This document shows positions 63,172 through 64,000 of a stretch of 64,000 nucleotides of DNA, one piece after another (position 1 is the stretch's first letter; every line of letters begins with the position of its first letter). Source of the stretch: Polyodon spathula (Eukaryota > Chordata > Actinopteri > Acipenseriformes > Polyodontidae); the NCBI RefSeq assembly GCF_017654505.1, contig NC_054538.1, positions 47,570,489-47,634,488 on the forward strand, given 5' to 3'. The notes beneath the pieces are model-generated. The model was not told the DNA's origin. It searched no databases and saw only the letters and a program-made list of their open reading frames with translations. The position numbers were made by a program, and so were the translations under genes.

Positions 63172-63765
63172 CTGGATGACATGTGGGGCATGTTGTCCGT
63201 ATCCTCCCTTGTAAAAACTTGTGAAAAGTAATCATTTAATATGTTTGCTGTTGTTTTTTCATCTATGATTTTGCCATTTGTATCTCTTAGACATTTAATC
63301 TCCTCTTTGAATGTTCGCTTGCTGTTGTAATATTGGAAAAACATTTTGGAATTGGTTTTAGCCCCCTTAGCAATGTTCATTTCTATTTCTCTCTTGGTCT
63401 TTCTAACTTCTGTTTTGACTTGCGTTTGCAGTTCTGTGTACTCTTTCTGTGTACTTTCTTTTTGATCCCTTTTTAACGCTCTGTAAAGTGCCTTTCTTCG
63501 CTGAATATTTTTTTTATTTGATCTATTAAACCATTTTGGTAATTTAGTTTTACATTTAGATTTGTCACCTTTAGTGATGTAATTGTTTTACTCCTCTAGT
63601 ACTACATTTTTGAAGAACAGCCATCCCTTTTCTGTGGATGTTTTCTCTATTTTACTCCAATCTACTTCTGTTAGTGTTTCATACCTTCATAGTTTGGTTT
63701 CCTAAAATTGTAAACCTTAGCTTTAGTTATTACTTTTGGGGTTTGAAAAAGCACTTCAAAGTAGG
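63172..63765 (-). mobile_element. CR1-type LINE copy H, internal fragment without a 3' end
   Basis: Covers the endonuclease end, the Lys-rich linker and the start of RT (SSSYPVL region to the NFRKANYEGMKQ region). Its frame at 63380-63168 is open (TNGKIIDEKTTANILNDYF). It lacks the CR1 3' end and is bordered on both sides by the same Tc1-type element. Confidence 0.88.
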
Positions 63766-63940
63766 GATGGTGTTCTTTGGGTGATGTGATGTGTTGGGTT
63801 TGCGCTAAACATAACGCTTTGCATTTAGGCCAAAAAGTTCCGTATTAGTTTCATCGGACCAAAACATTTTTTGCCACATGGCTACAGAATCTCCTGAGTG
63901 TTTTTTTTGCATACTTCAAATGGGATTCAAGGTGGGCTTT
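63766..63940 (-). pseudogene. Tc1-like transposase, central part (right of the CR1 piece)
   Basis: Matches the well-known fish Tc1 segment around GGGATGGTGTTCTTTGGGTG, GCGCTAAACATAACG, GGCCAAAAAGTTC and CATCGGACCAAAACA, which on the minus strand encode the region before the second catalytic Asp. About 300 bp of the element expected between this and the left part are missing. Confidence 0.6.
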
Positions 63941-64000
63941 CTTAAGAACATAAGAACATAAGAAAGTTTACAAACGAGAGGAGGCCATTCGGCCCATCTT
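63941..64000 (-). mobile_element. CR1-type LINE copy I, 3' end at the window edge
   Basis: CTTAAGAACATAAGAACATAAG is the family tail followed by the conserved TTTACAAACGAGAGGAGG. The rest lies outside the window. Confidence 0.9.

Overview
The window is vertebrate nuclear DNA. It is AT-rich and dense in repeats, with no bacterial-style gene packing. The only host gene I can recognise is one coding exon of adenylate cyclase 3 (ADCY3), minus strand, 24855-25529. The repeats are CR1-type LINEs with an 8-bp 3' repeat tail, an L2-like LINE, DIRS, Ty3/gypsy with the Gmr1 domain order, Tc1, piggyBac, hAT and pogo-like elements. Together these suggest a ray-finned fish, perhaps a non-teleost such as a sturgeon, paddlefish or bichir. 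The fish call is fairly firm. The lineage call is a guess from repeat content.

Layout. 1-24854 would be the first coding intron of ADCY3, since no later ADCY3 exon is visible there. In order it holds: a CR1 fragment (1-1208), a piggyBac MITE and a relative (3320-4764), a decayed DIRS element (4900-6160), long AT-rich stretches, a possible hAT-like element (10012-11970), a piggyBac transposase remnant (12091-12790), a Tc1 element (12947-14095), a CR1 copy with a 5' inversion (15142-18677), a pogo/Tigger-like element carrying a probable solo LTR (19785-20980), a hAT element (21040-21779) and an L2-like LINE split by a hAT MITE (22030-23830). The ADCY3 exon follows, then its upstream region with a GC-rich purine/pyrimidine block near 27.6 kb.

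29150-58930 is a nest of retroelements. One CR1 (29150-35530) is split by a young non-autonomous LTR element (31773-34822). That element has 636-637 bp LTRs, a 5-bp target duplication and an internal region built of coding-compatible tandem repeats. A Tc1 copy lies inside a microsatellite (35670-36809). Remnants of piggyBac, a CR1 3' end and an RNase H-bearing LINE follow (37130-39020). Another CR1 (39821-40827) is cut by a Gmr1-like gypsy (40828-45880, minus strand) whose domain order is gag-PR-IN-RT-RH. Two CR1 copies lie head to head (46083-49338). A diverged relative of the young LTR element (49441-51512) abuts a 543-bp imperfect palindrome (51513-52055). After a second, decayed gypsy (53130-54600) comes an almost complete CR1 (54613-58930).

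59000-64000 is mostly unremarkable, with a Tc1 C-terminus, an L2/SINE tail, a Tc1 copy interrupted by an internal CR1 piece, and a final CR1 3' end running off the window.

The CR1 family ties the window together: at least ten copies or fragments. ORF1 has a CxxC zinc motif, a coiled coil and an SGNH esterase. ORF2 has endonuclease and reverse transcriptase. The best copy ends ORF1 with TTTAAAC directly before the stop, and ORF2 is open in the -1 frame with no early AUG. This suggests programmed -1 frameshifting.
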